A DNA stretch of 64,000 nucleotides. Origin: Eutrigla gurnardus. Lineage: Eukaryota > Chordata > Actinopteri > Perciformes > Triglidae. A program made the translations under genes and the position numbers. This document shows, in pieces, positions 1-30,900 of this stretch (positions within the stretch are counted from its first letter, which is position 1; each line of letters begins with the position of its first letter). Below the pieces are notes generated by a model, which made no database searches, was not told the DNA's origin, and saw only the letters and a program-made list of their open reading frames with translations. Location of the stretch: positions 7,214,322 through 7,278,321 of the forward strand of contig OY741279.1 in assembly GCA_963514095.1 (NCBI GenBank). The letters are read 5' to 3'.

Positions 1-142
1 GGTGGAACGGCAGCCCGCATTTCTTTTCATTCTCCCTCCATCTCTGTCATTTCCCGCTTTGATGTTTCACACAAGAGCGCTAGTGTGACCGACCTGCGGG
101 CGGCGTGAGTCAGGGCTCACGCACGTTCATACGAGGTCCTGT

Positions 143-180
<38 letters not shown>

Positions 181-627
181 AGTCAACACCAAACTATGTC
201 CGCCACCAGAGGACATGTCAGAATGTGGGTTTGCGGCAACAGTGATGAAGAGTCATGAGCGAGTGTTTAATGTTGCTTTTTTTTGTGTGTGTGTTTTTTT
301 TTTACTGTGTCCATGCATGAAAGTTTATTAAAAATCACTTACACCTCTCACTGGAGGTTATGAACCCCGCGGTGAGTGGTTATTGCCATGGTAACAGCTA
401 ATCGGGATCCAAATAAACTGTAAACACTTGATATATGAAAGGATCGGGACTTCCACTCGACCGTTAAACGTGCATCTTCATGTCACTGTTTACTTCCACT
501 GACTCCGCACACACTCTCTCACTTTACCATTACCACCTTGTGTGCTGGTTCCAGTCATGCATGTGGAACACATTGTAAAACTGAAGCATGCTGGCAGGCT
601 GTGGGTTTGTATTGGAGCCCAGAAGTG

Positions 628-658
<31 letters not shown>

Positions 659-982
659 GTACACACTCCATAAAAGAGCCAGCAGGCCCGCAGACAATGT
701 CTAGCGCCTCTGAACACATGCTCATGTAAGCTAACTGGTACGGAGACGCATAGAGTTTATGACTGTGTGTGTGTGTGTGTGGATATGCAGTATGTCATTG
801 AATGTGTTCAGTGAGATCTCAACGTAATATATAGAGGTGGGAGATTCCCAGCTGTGAGAGCGTATTGCTGTTGATCTGTTATTCATTCAAAAATCGCAGT
901 TCATCTTTATTCCACCGCACCTCCTCCTCCTCCTCTTCCTCCCTCCCTCCCCCTCCTCCTCCTCCTCCCTCTCTCCCTTTAG
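1..982 (+). other. eya4 upstream intron, 5' flank of first visible exon
   Basis: No coding exon is recognisable here. The stretch holds CA/TG microsatellites at 144-178, 632-658 and 764-781, a near-palindromic RFX X-box-like site at 382-395, and a long CT-rich tract at about 918-980 that leads into the acceptor of the exon at 983. Confidence 0.7.
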
Positions 983-17939
<16,957 letters not shown>

Positions 17940-18850
17940 CAATTATAGCAATATGGACTCATGCAATGTTACCGCGGACATGGTCAAGGCCCCCTTCTTT
18001 TGTATAACTATTTAAGAACAAACAATACACTGCAACTGTTTTTGTGATTTTTTTTTTTTGTCATGTCTTTTTGAACGTCTGGATTTACGAACTGAACGGT
18101 CTTAAGAAGCAAAAAGGAGAGGTGAAAGGTGGGGAAAAAGGAAAAGAACTGGGGTTTAAAAGATGACCCAACTATCCGGCTCAGCCTGATGCTGGGACAG
18201 ACCGCTGTGAAAACTCCCCGTCTACTGTCCTTGCAGCTGTAGGAGACTGAGAGCCTGGAAAGACTTCCCTGGGCCTGGGAGGATCATACGTGGGCGACTC
18301 CTTGGCGTTTGGTTTGTTCTGGGGCGCGCAAGCGAGCATCAGGCCTGCTGTGGGTCACCTTGGATTAACCATCTGCAAACAATGAGGGCTTTTCTGTACA
18401 GGCATTGTGTGCGGGGATAACAGCTGCTTTTTTCTTTTTTAAAGTGTTTTCTTCCTGGTGACATAATCACAACACAACGCAGTCTGCATCAGAAACTTGT
18501 GTAAATTATTTACCATAAACTTAAGGGGCAGTGGTGGGTGTTTTTTTTTTTTTTTGTCATGGAAAGGAAATTCAATTTTTGGGGTCTTTTTTTCTTCCTC
18601 TGGATTTTTGTAATTGTTCGGGAAGGGGGGGAATTCAGGATGTGCGTCATGATGTGTTGTGCCTTAATGTGTTTGAATGTCTTTTCTTTATTCAGAAATG
18701 TCTATGTATGTAGATATAAAGGAGAATTATCCAAATGACACCTGCTTCTCGCCTTTTCTTATGAAATAAGTGATCAAACTTCAGACAAAAAAAACAATGT
18801 ATTCCTGCATAATGTCAGTTACAAACACCCAATATTGAAGCATACATTTT

Positions 18851-18856
18851 AATAAA
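18851..18856 (+). promoter_or_regulatory. eya4: eya4 polyadenylation signal (candidate)
   Basis: AATAAA about 0.9 kb after the eya4 stop codon. It is the last canonical signal before the oppositely directed rps12 3' end at about 19.2 kb, apart from an AATAAA-like site at about 19157 beside a poly-G run. Confidence 0.55.
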
Positions 18857-19207
18857 TCAGAACACTCGTCCTTCAATCTGCAAATTTAGCAGTGCATAGA
18901 GCTTGAGATGGTTGAACGATCAAATCAAATTCCTGCCAATGTTACGAACCCGCCTGTCTCATTCTGCAGTATCATATATTCACGGTACGGAAGCTAGTCT
19001 TAAAATGCAGACTCTGCTCGACTAAGTTTAGCTACCAAACTGAAATGCATATCTGAACAGACCCTGACTTTACTCACTGCCAGTTGGATTCTAGCAGACT
19101 TGCTTTTGGACAGTTAAATATATCGTAAAGGGGGGGGGGGGGGGAAGAAAGAAAGAAAATAAATAGATCACTTCAGACAACTGCTTCAATATCAAATTTT
19201 TGACACT

Positions 19208-21862
19208 TTATTTCTTGCTTTTGAAGTATTCCTCAATCACATCCTTGGCTTGGGACTCCTTGCCATAGTCCTGCAGACAGAAAAACAGTTTGAGATGAAG
19301 AAGGTAAACTAAACTAACTTCTAAATTACAGCCTCAGCAATATTACTGGCGAATTATGCCATCACATCTGTGTCAACCAAAAGTAACGACAACAGACATG
19401 CCACACATTTCTTTGGGGCATATTTAGAAACTATTTACAAAAAAGGGGTCCTGTGGAGTCCGGGTCCGACTTTCAAGTTACTCACCAAAACATGCATAGT
19501 GCACAGGTGGTATTACTACAGCTCAACCCAAATTACTTGAAAGTACAGTGCATTTGCCGTTGGAGCAGTACTGTACAAAAAGACAAGGACCACGAGCAGA
19601 GAAGCTTAGCTTACGACAGCAACTCATCTAGAGACCTGGTGTGTTGCGCATTTTTTCCTCAGCAGAAAACAGACCACGAAGAGCCGCTGCAGTATGGACT
19701 CATGTCTTAGTACATGAAGCGCCAACTACTCGGAGAGCCATCCGAGCGCCCCGTATTTTGCATCTTACACATTTCTCCAAAACTCAGAGCCTTATCTCTT
19801 TGGAAACTAGAAATTAAAAATGGAGGTGCGTCGATTTGAATATACCACACAGTTTAGATTCATTACAGTGACCTGCCAAACATGCAGCATATTGACAATT
19901 GTTTATATTTGTAGCCATTCTTAGGGACCCCAGTCACCACAGGTAAATGACGGGGCTCGTACCCTGGCTTTCATTTAGCCAAGCGTTATCATCAACAACA
20001 GCTGCTAAGCACGAAGCAGAGCAGCTGCACTTGACTGGCAGATCTGGAGGAAGTTTAAAAACCCTGCAACAGAGCATGATTTACCTTGACCACGACACAG
20101 CTGCAGCCCACAATCTTACGGGGTTTGCCCTCACGGTCGATCTTGCACAGACCGACCCATTCGCCGAGCTTCTTGTTGTCGTCAACCTGGAAAATAAGTT
20201 TAACAGTATCGTAACTTGTGTCTTACCCAACAGGGTAACTGCAGTGAAGTGAAGGGCCACCTCTCAGTAATCAGCAGAGGGAGACAAAACCATCATCAGC
20301 ACAACACATCATGCTAACTTTAACTCCACTGTCAGTGCACAAGAAACCTCAAAACAAGAGGACATGCCTGTATAACTGAAGGACTCTAAATGTATTTATT
20401 GACATGCAAACTTGACAATAAGGCCAGGGGTGTGAAGCAGGCTTGTTACCTTTATCAGGTTGATTTGATGCTCAGCACAGAGGGCCTCCACCAGCTTGAC
20501 GTATGTGGGCTCGTCGCAGTTGCCTGCAAGGGCGCAGAGATGGGCTTGACGCCTGCAGAACATGGAATAAACTTGCATTAAAAGGCATGTAAACCATTTC
20601 AAATAGTGATGGCACATCTCAGACAGCAATCAGGTAAAAAAACAGCAGACTTCCAAACAAGAGTTCATTAGCGGGAGCCAAGACAGCATCAGCGAAACAC
20701 CTGCTGAGGCCAAAAGTGCATATTGATGGAAGTAATGAAATTAAAAACGCACTTGTCCAGAGCCTTGGCAGCCTCACGGATACCACGGGCAAGGCCATCG
20801 TGGATAAGCGCGGTCTTGAGCACTTCAGGGAGAGCTGTGTTTACATCCATCACACCTCCAGCGGCGACGCTGCTATGACACACACATGCGGACAAGGGAG
20901 AAAAACAGATTTAAAATCACATTTACCAACATGGGCACGTCGAAATGGTGGATTCCAGGAGAGCTTCCAGCTATGTCAGAGATGGGATCTCACTCATTGT
21001 AGAGTGAAGGGGTATCCGACAAAAGAAAGAGAGTCATCATTCAAGCACCAGAAAGCTCACCGGGAGAGGAACTTGCATGTAAACAGGCGATTTGGGTTAT
21101 AATGGCTTGTAATCTGACCCTCTCCATAAAAAGAGATGATAGATTACACACATTACCTTGTAGTGCTTCTGATCATATTACAAAAACTATTTCCCACATC
21201 TAGTGGGGATTTATATGTAGTACTATCATAAAAATATGAATATTTTGGGTTGGTTCAGCTAGGGGTCTTTTAAGTTCACGTTACTGCTTAATGTAGCTAC
21301 ATTTATAATACAGTAGTGTTACTGCAGCGAAATATAAATTAAACTTGTTTTTATTATTTATCATAAGGGCAGAGCAAGGACACTTAAACCGACCTTGCTA
21401 CAAGTTTCGGCCAGCTTTACACCTGATCGCTGTAAAAGCTATGAAGTGGCCCCATACCCCGTTAGCATGCAAGCTAGCCAGTTAGCGCATAGCAAAATAC
21501 CATATTACACCTAGCGTTACTTAGCAACAGTCGTTTTGGGTAACCAGAATAAGTTTATATGACAGAACTACCACCACCTTTTCCAGAAAGTCATAACCGT
21601 TTTTTTAAGTTACAAAATTGTGAGCTAACGTTAGCGACAAATAATAGCGTCATGCTCACCCTTCCTCGGCCATTGTTGATTATCGATGGATGGTGGACTT
21701 AAAGATCTGCAATAAACAACAGAAATGAAAGAAGAGTCAGTATCCAACGTAAACAGTTCGCTGTTAGGAGTTTATATATTAAGATGTTTCATTAATCCTT
21801 TAGATTGTGTCGGTAGTGCATGAAGCGTACCCTGTCCTCCTCTTGGGTAGCGGTAAAAGAGG
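19208..21862 (-). CDS. rps12: 40S ribosomal protein S12 (eS12)
   Basis: Small ribosomal subunit protein eS12. Exons on the minus strand: 5' UTR 21831-21862; 21660-21706 with ATG at 21671-21673; 20753-20869; 20450-20552; 20085-20186; 19208-19270 with stop TAA at 19208-19210. The phases join into a 132-residue protein, the usual eS12 length. It starts MAEEGVAAGGVMDVNTALPE and ends DVIEEYFKSKK. The AATAAA signal overlaps the stop codon. Exon 1 starts with a pyrimidine tract (CCTCTTTT), the 5'-TOP signature of translation-machinery genes. The gene is tail-to-tail with eya4; only about 0.3 kb separates the likely 3' ends. Introns hold two snoRNA candidates. Confidence 0.96.
20255..20325 (-). ncRNA. 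Candidate box C/D snoRNA in rps12 intron (SNORD100-like)
   Basis: On the minus strand there is an ATGATGT C-box-like motif (20306-20312), an internal TGATGAT (about 20292-20298) and two CTGA D-box candidates (20271-20274 and 20264-20267). The guide CTCCCTCT just upstream of the first CTGA is complementary to AGAGGGAG of 18S rRNA. It places the fifth-nucleotide rule on the G I recall as the SNORD100 target (Gm436). The closing stem is weak and the limits are uncertain. Confidence 0.45.
20962..21057 (-). ncRNA. Candidate box C/D snoRNA in rps12 intron (SNORD101-like position)
   Basis: On the minus strand there is a C box ATGATGA (21034-21040) and a D box CTGA (20976-20979), with about 54 nt between them. 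A C'-like TGAGTGA lies internally. A 7-bp flanking stem (AGCTTTC with GGAAGCT, one G-U pair) brackets the unit. It lies in the intron after the start-codon exon. Human RPS12 introns host SNORD101, SNORD100 and SNORA33 (from memory). The target was not identified. Confidence 0.55.
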
Positions 21863-21895
21863 ACGTCATAAACGTGCGACATTTGCTATAAATCC
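21862..21895 (-). promoter_or_regulatory. rps12: rps12 core promoter, TATA-like box and TOP start
   Basis: On the minus strand a TTTATAG element (about 21886-21893) lies roughly 27 bases before a pyrimidine start tract, tCCTCTTTTACCG, that begins near 21862. This arrangement is typical of ribosomal-protein TOP genes. The exact start nucleotide is inferred. Confidence 0.6.
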
Positions 21896-21899
21896 GCCA

Positions 21900-22580
21900 G
21901 GACCCATCCTGTGTCCGTACAGTGGCGTCCAATGCGGTGCCTGTTGTAGTTTCAAATAAATATAAAAGATTGTGACATAATTACGAATAAAAAGGTTATT
22001 CAATAGAACTACGAAAGCCTTAAATAATTCAAAATCATTTTAATAAAAAAAATATTTGAGAATAAAGCAGTTTACAATGCAAAAAGCTCTACTCTAAATA
22101 CATGTAACTTTTTCAATCCATCAATGTACTTTTAAAACTAAATGTATATACATTGTGTCATTTTTAAAATATTTACATTAAGTATTTTCTTAATATTGTG
22201 GCGCCCTGTGATAGTGAAAACCCCCTTCTAAGCACGAGGGTAATTGGTTTATGGAGGTCATATTCTCTGTTTATGCATGGCTCTGCAATGTAACTGGCAT
22301 TATTATTTCACACTATTTCGTTCTATAGTGTTCACACTGTCCACCAGTACTTTGTGGTTATTTGCAGTCAGTAGGGGTAACTTTGATTAGACTGTTACAC
22401 TGTAGTTGTGGTGCCACTTTCAGATTTAAAAGCCCAATCTTCATTGTTTCTTTGCCATTGTGTTTTATTATTGTGTTATAAACCCAAATTAAAGGCTACA
22501 GTAACAAAATCCGCAGATACAACTTTGTATTCCCTTTTGCAAAAAAATAAGACACAACAAAACTCATGTGCAACAGGCAG
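21900..22580. other. Intergenic, rps12 promoter side
   Basis: AT-rich sequence between the rps12 start and the 3' UTR of the SH3BGRL3-like gene, both on the minus strand. I see no exon, RNA gene or notable repeat. Confidence 0.6.
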
Positions 22581-22817
22581 AGCTCAAACGATTTAATCAT
22601 TCTTATTTTAATCATTCAAACTGTTCAGATGTGCAACACCAAAAATTCTCAGAAGCCGTTCCCTGAAAAGAAAGGCAAGCACCCACCACACTGTGAGACA
22701 AATGCATATCCCTGAGCTTTGAGCATCAATACGACTTCTGTCACAATACAATGAAAGGAAACAGAAACGTTACTATAGTGATTTTTATGTTTATTGTCTC
22801 ATTGGTCTCCATTCCTT

Positions 22818-23879
<1,062 letters not shown>

Positions 23880-24083
23880 AGCAGCTATTTTAACTATGAA
23901 ACTTTAAACTAGAGTCAAACTGAGTGAAATGCAGAGCGAGAGAGGGCGTTCTACTATACAAGTATGTGGAGCTGGTTTGATGAAACAGCAGACAAGGTGA
24001 GCAGGTTTGGACAAGGCAGGACACACCCACTTGTGTGACTGCCATTCCAGTTAGCAGTATAGCCTGCTGGTGTTGATTGTGCA

Positions 24084-24086
<3 letters not shown>

Positions 24087-24114
<28 letters not shown>
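24087..24114 (+). repeat. (CA)n microsatellite
   Basis: A CA run of 14 units, just upstream of the SH3BGRL3-like gene. Confidence 0.9.
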
Positions 24115-24118
<4 letters not shown>

Positions 24119-24422
24119 CCACCAGTGGTGAACGGTAACTATGTACATTAACTCAAGTATTGTGCATAAGTACATTTACTTGTACTTGTATGCAACTTTT
24201 AGGATTTCCAGCCACTTTATACTTGGGTTTTTCCATTTAAAAGAGACATTTGTGAACAATTTATGATGGCTGGTTTTCATTATTGTGCAGATTAAAGTTT
24301 AAAAATGATTATTTAAAAGATTTAAACAAATTCAGAATGAATTGCCATATGATGGTGTGAACATTTTTACCCATCAAACATTCTGTCTAATGAAACGGTG
24401 CACGTGTTGTATGAAATACACA

Positions 24423-24428
24423 TTTATT
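24423..24428 (-). promoter_or_regulatory. Polyadenylation signal of the SRCR receptor gene (candidate)
   Basis: AATAAA on the minus strand, about 0.54 kb after the receptor's stop codon at 24970-24972. It defines a plausible 3' UTR. Confidence 0.5.
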
Positions 24429-24969
24429 GATCAGATCACATAACACCAACAGCAAATTGTCATGCAAATCAAGGACAATGTAAGCATTATCTTCTTTCGG
24501 GTCAGTGGATTGTGATTGGCAGAATCTCGCAGAAAAATAAAAATCACAACAAGGAAGTATGAAAATGAATGGAAACTTGTATGCTATTTAAAATCACATT
24601 TTCAATTCTTTTCAAGCAAATAACACAGCATCTATTTTGAGGATATGCAAAGAGTACATTTCTAAATTATTTGTGTAAAAACACCCTTAAAACAGTTCCC
24701 TTTGGTGTACCTTAAAGGGCAACTGAACACCAGCTGAAAATCGTGTTGTTGTTTTTTTCTTTTGTTGCAGACATGCAGCAGTTTTAACTTCTCTCATTGC
24801 TGCCATGATGTGGGAACACCTGTGGCATCACTGTTGGGTGTGGCTGCAGGTGCAACAGACTTAAAACTTCCAACCAGAGAGAGAGAGTCATAAAAGCCAG
24901 CCTTCAACTATCTGGTGTGATGTAATTTCAATTTTCGGGAAATCACATAATTTTTTCCTCGGCACATTT

Positions 24970-27900
24970 TCAAGAGAGAACGAGGGGTTCGAGCTCGTAA
25001 CACACTCTCCCAGCCAGGTCTTCAGGCACAGTTTCAACGGGTTTATCAGCGTTGGCGTCTTCCGGGCCGCTGCTTTCATGTGCACCTTCATTCACTTGGG
25101 TGTTGCGGTCCCTAAGGGGGAAAAGGAGGGGGATAATCTCAATCATAAGGGCGTCTTCTAAGTGGTTTGATCTAAAATAATCTTGGTCAATAACAGGGTT
25201 GGGTTTGTTTTTTTTACGTACCTTCCATCAAAAACTCCATTGTTCCTCTCTTCAAAATCTTGCTTTATTGCTCCTCCAAATCTGCTACTAAACTGAACCA
25301 GGGTATCTGAAAAGTACAAACAAAAATAAAAAAACAATCCACGAGAGCAACTAGGTCCATCAAAAACCATCATAGGTTTTTAAAACCAGGATTAACTGTA
25401 TTTTCCTGTGATGTCACAACGACATATTCCATTCCATGCTTTACTACAGCGGAAATGGATGGAAAGCAGCCGAAAACACTGAACCAGAGCAGTAAACCTG
25501 CTAGTCGTAAAAAAAAAAAAAACAACCATCCGAGAGATGCTACACTCCTTCCAGCTGATGGAAGCTGCAGAATTAGATGATAATTATCTGTTGGTTACAC
25601 ATTGTCTTTATTTATTTTTTCATGTAAACTCAACACTGATGCATTATCACTAAACTTAAATCAATGTGGAGAAAGATATAAAAAAAAAAAAGGTCAAAGC
25701 TGGGGAGAAGTGAAAATGCAACTGTCGCGTTATTATTTTTTCCAAAGTTGATATAAATATGTTGCTCATGCAGCTTTAAACAATTTAGAAATGTTATGCC
25801 AGTAAGACAAAGGGGGCATCGGGGTAATTTTATCATTTGAATAATGTGCATATGTCTGCCACTTACCTGCCCCCCACCTCCTCTTTCTCCAGACCAGGTA
25901 ACCTACAACCAGGACCAGCACCACCACCACTAGTGAACCCACAACCGCTCCTGTGACTGAGGATGCTGCTGCTGTAGGGGTTAAAAGGTCATGCAGTGGC
26001 GTTAGCGACACAGAAAACTAGCCATAATAAAATGAATAAACTCTGGTGGGGTTCTTTGGATCTTACCGCCCACAGAGACTTGGAGCGTCTTGGAGCTTTC
26101 AGAATGGAAAGACCTCGAGGAGATGTTCACGCTGTAGGTGCAGCTATACTCCCCTTGGGTTTTGGAATCGATGTCAGAGAATTCAAAGTATGCCAGGTAG
26201 AAGATAGTGTGACCAAACGATGGCAATATTTTACTGGTGTTGGTTTTCTTCTCTCTCAGAGAGAAGGAACCTCCGGGATATCTAGAATGAATGGAGCAGG
26301 TGACGGAGAAGCTGCTTCCTTGACTGACTGCTATTTTGTCGGGGCTGTAGATCACCATCGAGTGGGGAGACGTCAGGGAGATGCTGGGCTTCTCCAGTTT
26401 CACTGCAGGGTAGAAGAGCGATTTTTACAAACTCGTATAGGACATCATGGAACCCTTTCTCGCACGGTACAACGTCCGTGTTCAACAAATAAAGTGGACT
26501 GTTGTTTACCTGTGATGGTCAGTTCAGCAGTACTTCCTTGAGGAAAGTTAATGACTTGTTCGGGCAATTTCTTTTGATATTCACAGAAGTAAGACCCCTG
26601 TTGGTCGAAGTCCATTTTCGCAAAGACAAAGGTCGCAGCTTCGTTCTCAGAGAACTTTTCCATTTTAAATGAGTCTGCCATCCTTTTCAGCATGAATGTC
26701 CCGCCAAAGTGTTCTGTCACTACAGTGCAGGTGATCTCAACTTTCTCGCCCCAGTTTACATTTGGAGAGGGACTCAAGGTGATATGGGGTTTCTGCAGAG
26801 AACCTTTAACAGAGAAGTTGTAGTATAGGTTTTGTCAGAACCAACGCAGCTTCACCTCATACCAGACTTTCATTCACAGACTCTAGAAGTGAGGCGGTGC
26901 TCTTACCTAAACAGATGACCCCAGCGTCTTCACCGTGGCCGCAGTTATTTTCTCCAAATTTGGGATGCCTGCAATGTGTGAGAACAGCCTCTTGGCCGTT
27001 ACACTCCACGTTATCCAGCCATATGGGACCAGTGCCTCTACCGAAGTGGGCGCTCGCAGGGGCGGAAACTGCATGACCGCAGCCGAGCTGTCTGCAAACC
27101 ACATCGGCATTGGGCATCCCCCATTCGTCGTCACACACAGTCCCCCACTCGCCTTTATAGAAAATCTCCACTCTACCGGAGCACTGTCCCACGCCGTTGA
27201 CCAACCGCATCTGAGCTGCATGTGAAAACAGAAGTGAGTCCAAATAAAAAATAAATACATAAAAAGAGCCCTCGAGACATGCATTTCCATACAATTCTGA
27301 AAAAGTGTATTTAAGTTGCCTGTGTGTGTTTTTGAATACGTTGAAAGCATCATTTTTTCACACCATCATAACCAATTACAACCGCCAAAAAGGAAAAATA
27401 TAATATAATATATAAAGACATAATGATGTGGAATACTGCCTGATGTATTATATGTCACTTTTGCTATGTGAATGGTGTAATATTTTAGGAAATACCCTGT
27501 TGTGCTGAGCCACTAGAGCTAGTAGTCTGTTAGCTTATTTTGGGTAAGAAAACCTGCTAATCAAGCTAACTAATTAGCATGTTATATGTGATTCATAACT
27601 CACAGAGGCTAGCTGCTTCACAATTCTTCCAGATTGTATGCAAAGTTAAGCCAAACAGCTGCCAATTGTGTATTCATTTTATATTTACTCTTGACAATAA
27701 AGCAGACTAGTGTATTTCATAAAATGTCAAATTTTAAGGAATGAGTGCACTTGATTGAAGAAGAAGTAATCAATTTACCACTTCATGCTAACAAAATTGT
27801 GTCCCAACCGAATCGTTCCGAAGGCCTTACCTGCACAAACAGCGCCAGCATCGTGTTCGTGGCCACACGTCGCTGCTCTGAAACCTTTCTTCGAGCATTG

Positions 27901-30900
27901 CTGAAGGGATGTCGTGTTGTCAAAACACGAATTGCCCGCCTCCACCACCGATCCAGTGCCTTGGCCAAATAGGGCATTGCCGGGAGCGCTCATTGCTTTC
28001 CCACATTCCAGCTCGCTACAGATCAGCTGAGCTTTGCTCAGGTTCCAGTCGGTGTCGCACACCGTTTGCCACGTGTTGCCGTGGCGGACCTCGACCCTGC
28101 CAGAGCACTCGTCCTTACCATTAGTCAACTGGACCGCCAAACTTCCTGTAAAATGGAAGTAAATCAGTTCTATTGATTCATTCAAGCATAGCTTTACTGT
28201 AATACAGCCTTAATAGACAAAGTGAAATCATCTATTGTTTTCTTTCTTTTAGGGTTCAGCTTGAATATAAAACTAGCCTATACATTTTAGCACATGAACG
28301 AAATGCCGTATTTAGGTCACATGATAGCAATCAACCCATCCCTATGACAACCTACATTATCTGGGGAGGAAGACCAGAAAGTGGCAATACAGTATAGAAG
28401 CAAGTTTGGTAAAAAAAAAAAAAAAAACAGAAAGGGAAAAAAAAGGGCCATACAAAAAGAGAAATAATAATACAAAGAAATAGGAGAGACACAACTGTCT
28501 TTTTTCCTCTTTTCTTACCTGTGCAGATCACACCAGCAACTGAGGTGGTGTTGCAGGTTCTGTCTCTAAAGGGTCTTTGCGTGCACTGACCCAGCGTCAG
28601 CTCCGTTCCACCGCATTCAATCTGATCGATCCAGGTGCGTCCGCTGCCGTGGCCGTACTCGGTCATGGTGGTGGTCTTAAACGTCCTCCCGCAGTCCAGC
28701 TGTTTGCACACCACGCTTGCATCATTCACATCCCAGGATTCACCGCACACATTCCCCCACTGGCCTTTGTCGAAGAACTCCACCCTTCCGACACAGCGGT
28801 CGTGCCCATCGGTCAACTTCACGTTGCCTTGAAAGGAAAGTTACATTAATGGACAGTCCTAATTTGGTGTTTCGTCAATAATTTGTGTACTTTTTGGGGT
28901 CATGATTGTTGTTACCCTAACGTAACCGGATGACTTTTATTTGATTGGTGACACTACTAAAATAAAGTTTGTATCATTGTAGTTTATAACTCCTTACACA
29001 GTAAGTGACGGGGAATTTCTAATTAAGACCAATTTAAGTTCAATTCACCTGAACATTCAACAGACACCTCTTCGATGCGATCACGGCTGGCCCTGGTATG
29101 GTCTCTCAGCGTGCATCCGGCGAGAGAGGTCTCTCGGCCGTTACAGTGGACCTCGTATCCTCGCAGATGTTCGCCTTGACCGTAGGATCCGGTGAACTTG
29201 AGGGGATCTCCACAGTTCATCTCTCTGCACACCACCGTAGCCTCATTCATTCCCCAGTTGAAACTGAACGCTGGTGACCATTGTCCGAGATGGTAGAACT
29301 CCACCCTGCCGGAGCACTGGCTACTCCCATTGATCAGTCTGATGTCAGCTGAAGAAGAGAATTAGCCAGTTAGTTGGTGTTTGAAAGGAATACCTGGTTC
29401 AGATAAATGTAAGCATGAAAACACTGTGTGGAATAAAGCAAATGGCCTGCCGACAACAGAGCGATAACCGAGAGGATGTACCTAAGCACACCACACCGGC
29501 GTCTTCGCCGTGGCCACAGTTGTTTTCCCCGATGCTGGGATGGCGGCAGTGCAAAAGAGATGTCTCATTCCCCAAGCAGCCCATGTCATCCAGCCAGATG
29601 TCTCCATGGCCCTGACCGAAGAAGGCACCGGATTTGGCCATCTTAGCTGTTCCACAGTCCATGGATCTGCACACCACCTCAGCATCTTTGATGTCCCAGG
29701 CATCATCGCACACTGTTCCCCAGTGGCCGCCGTGCAGAAGCTCCACTCTACCGGAGCATCGGTCGGTGCCGTTCACAAGCCTTAACGGTGGATTACCTGA
29801 GGATAGGTCCACTCATGTAAAAGTACTCACTAGCTGAAGTTATCATGAAGTATTAGGCCTAATCCAGACTGTCAAATGGACTCAGTTGAGCAGCTATTAA
29901 GGTACTTACTTAGCTGCCATTATCAGGCTGAAATATTGTCTTTGCTATTCTAGTTGAATGGTGCCACAGTGCAGTATATCACTATCTTTTGTGTCTTACC
30001 TGCACATGTGAGAGAAGCGCCTTCGCACGACCCCGTGAACTCTCGAAGTGCACACTGGGAGATGGAGCTCACATTGCCAGTGCACCTACTTGTAATCCCT
30101 CTCAGTCCGCTGTCACCAAAATTCACGCTTTCTGCAGATTTTTTCGGAGATCCACAGCTGAGTTCCTGACACACCACCGCAGCCTCCTCACTGCCCCAGT
30201 TATTACACATCTTGCCCCATCGGCCGTCGTGGAAGACCTCCACCCTGCCGGAGCAGCGGTTCGTCCCGTTCAGCAGCCTGACCGTTTCTGCAAAACGGTT
30301 AAAGGTTGAGTAGGTGAATCTCTTCAGAAACACTTTCTGTTATAGAACTTGAAATCTTCGTAACATACCGATAGCAATGAATACATGAATTGCTCTGACA
30401 TAAAAACATTTTTTTAAATGTCATCTGTGAACGTGGCAGGACTGTAAAAAACCCGTCCAATCAAGTCGGGCTGGGGAAAATAATTGGACGGCCTGCCTGT
30501 CTGTCTGCTTACTTCCTGATTGCGCGCACTCTGCTGATCTCATTGGGCGCTCTGGGGGGAGTGGCTTTGAACAGAGGTCTGAATGAAGGGGGCGGGACTT
30601 TTTCAGTAAGCCAATGCGTGAACTACTCTGCCTTTAAGAAGAGTTATTGGATTTAAAATGTTCAAGAGGATTTCATAAAATTGTGTCATTTGGTTGGTTG
30701 TTTGACTGCACTTGTCATGAACGTGAAAAAAAAAACAGATTTACATCACATTGAACGACAAGGAGTGTAGCGTGTGTGTTGTCACCTGAGCAAACAACGC
30801 CAGCATTTTCGTTATGGTTACAGTCGTTTTCTCCGAATCCTCTGTGCGGGCAGTCGGTGAGAAGCTTCTCATGACCAGTACATTCCATGTCGTCCAACCA

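Noticed and set aside
20553..20752. Possible H/ACA snoRNA (SNORA33) in another rps12 intron
   Set aside because: An ACATGC ACA-like box is present, but I could not fold two convincing hairpins with an H box between them.
28352..28500. Read-through extension of the SRCR7 open frame
   Set aside because: The frame continues past a good splice donor (gtaaga) into low-complexity intron; the phase-1 donor fits the other SRCR exons.
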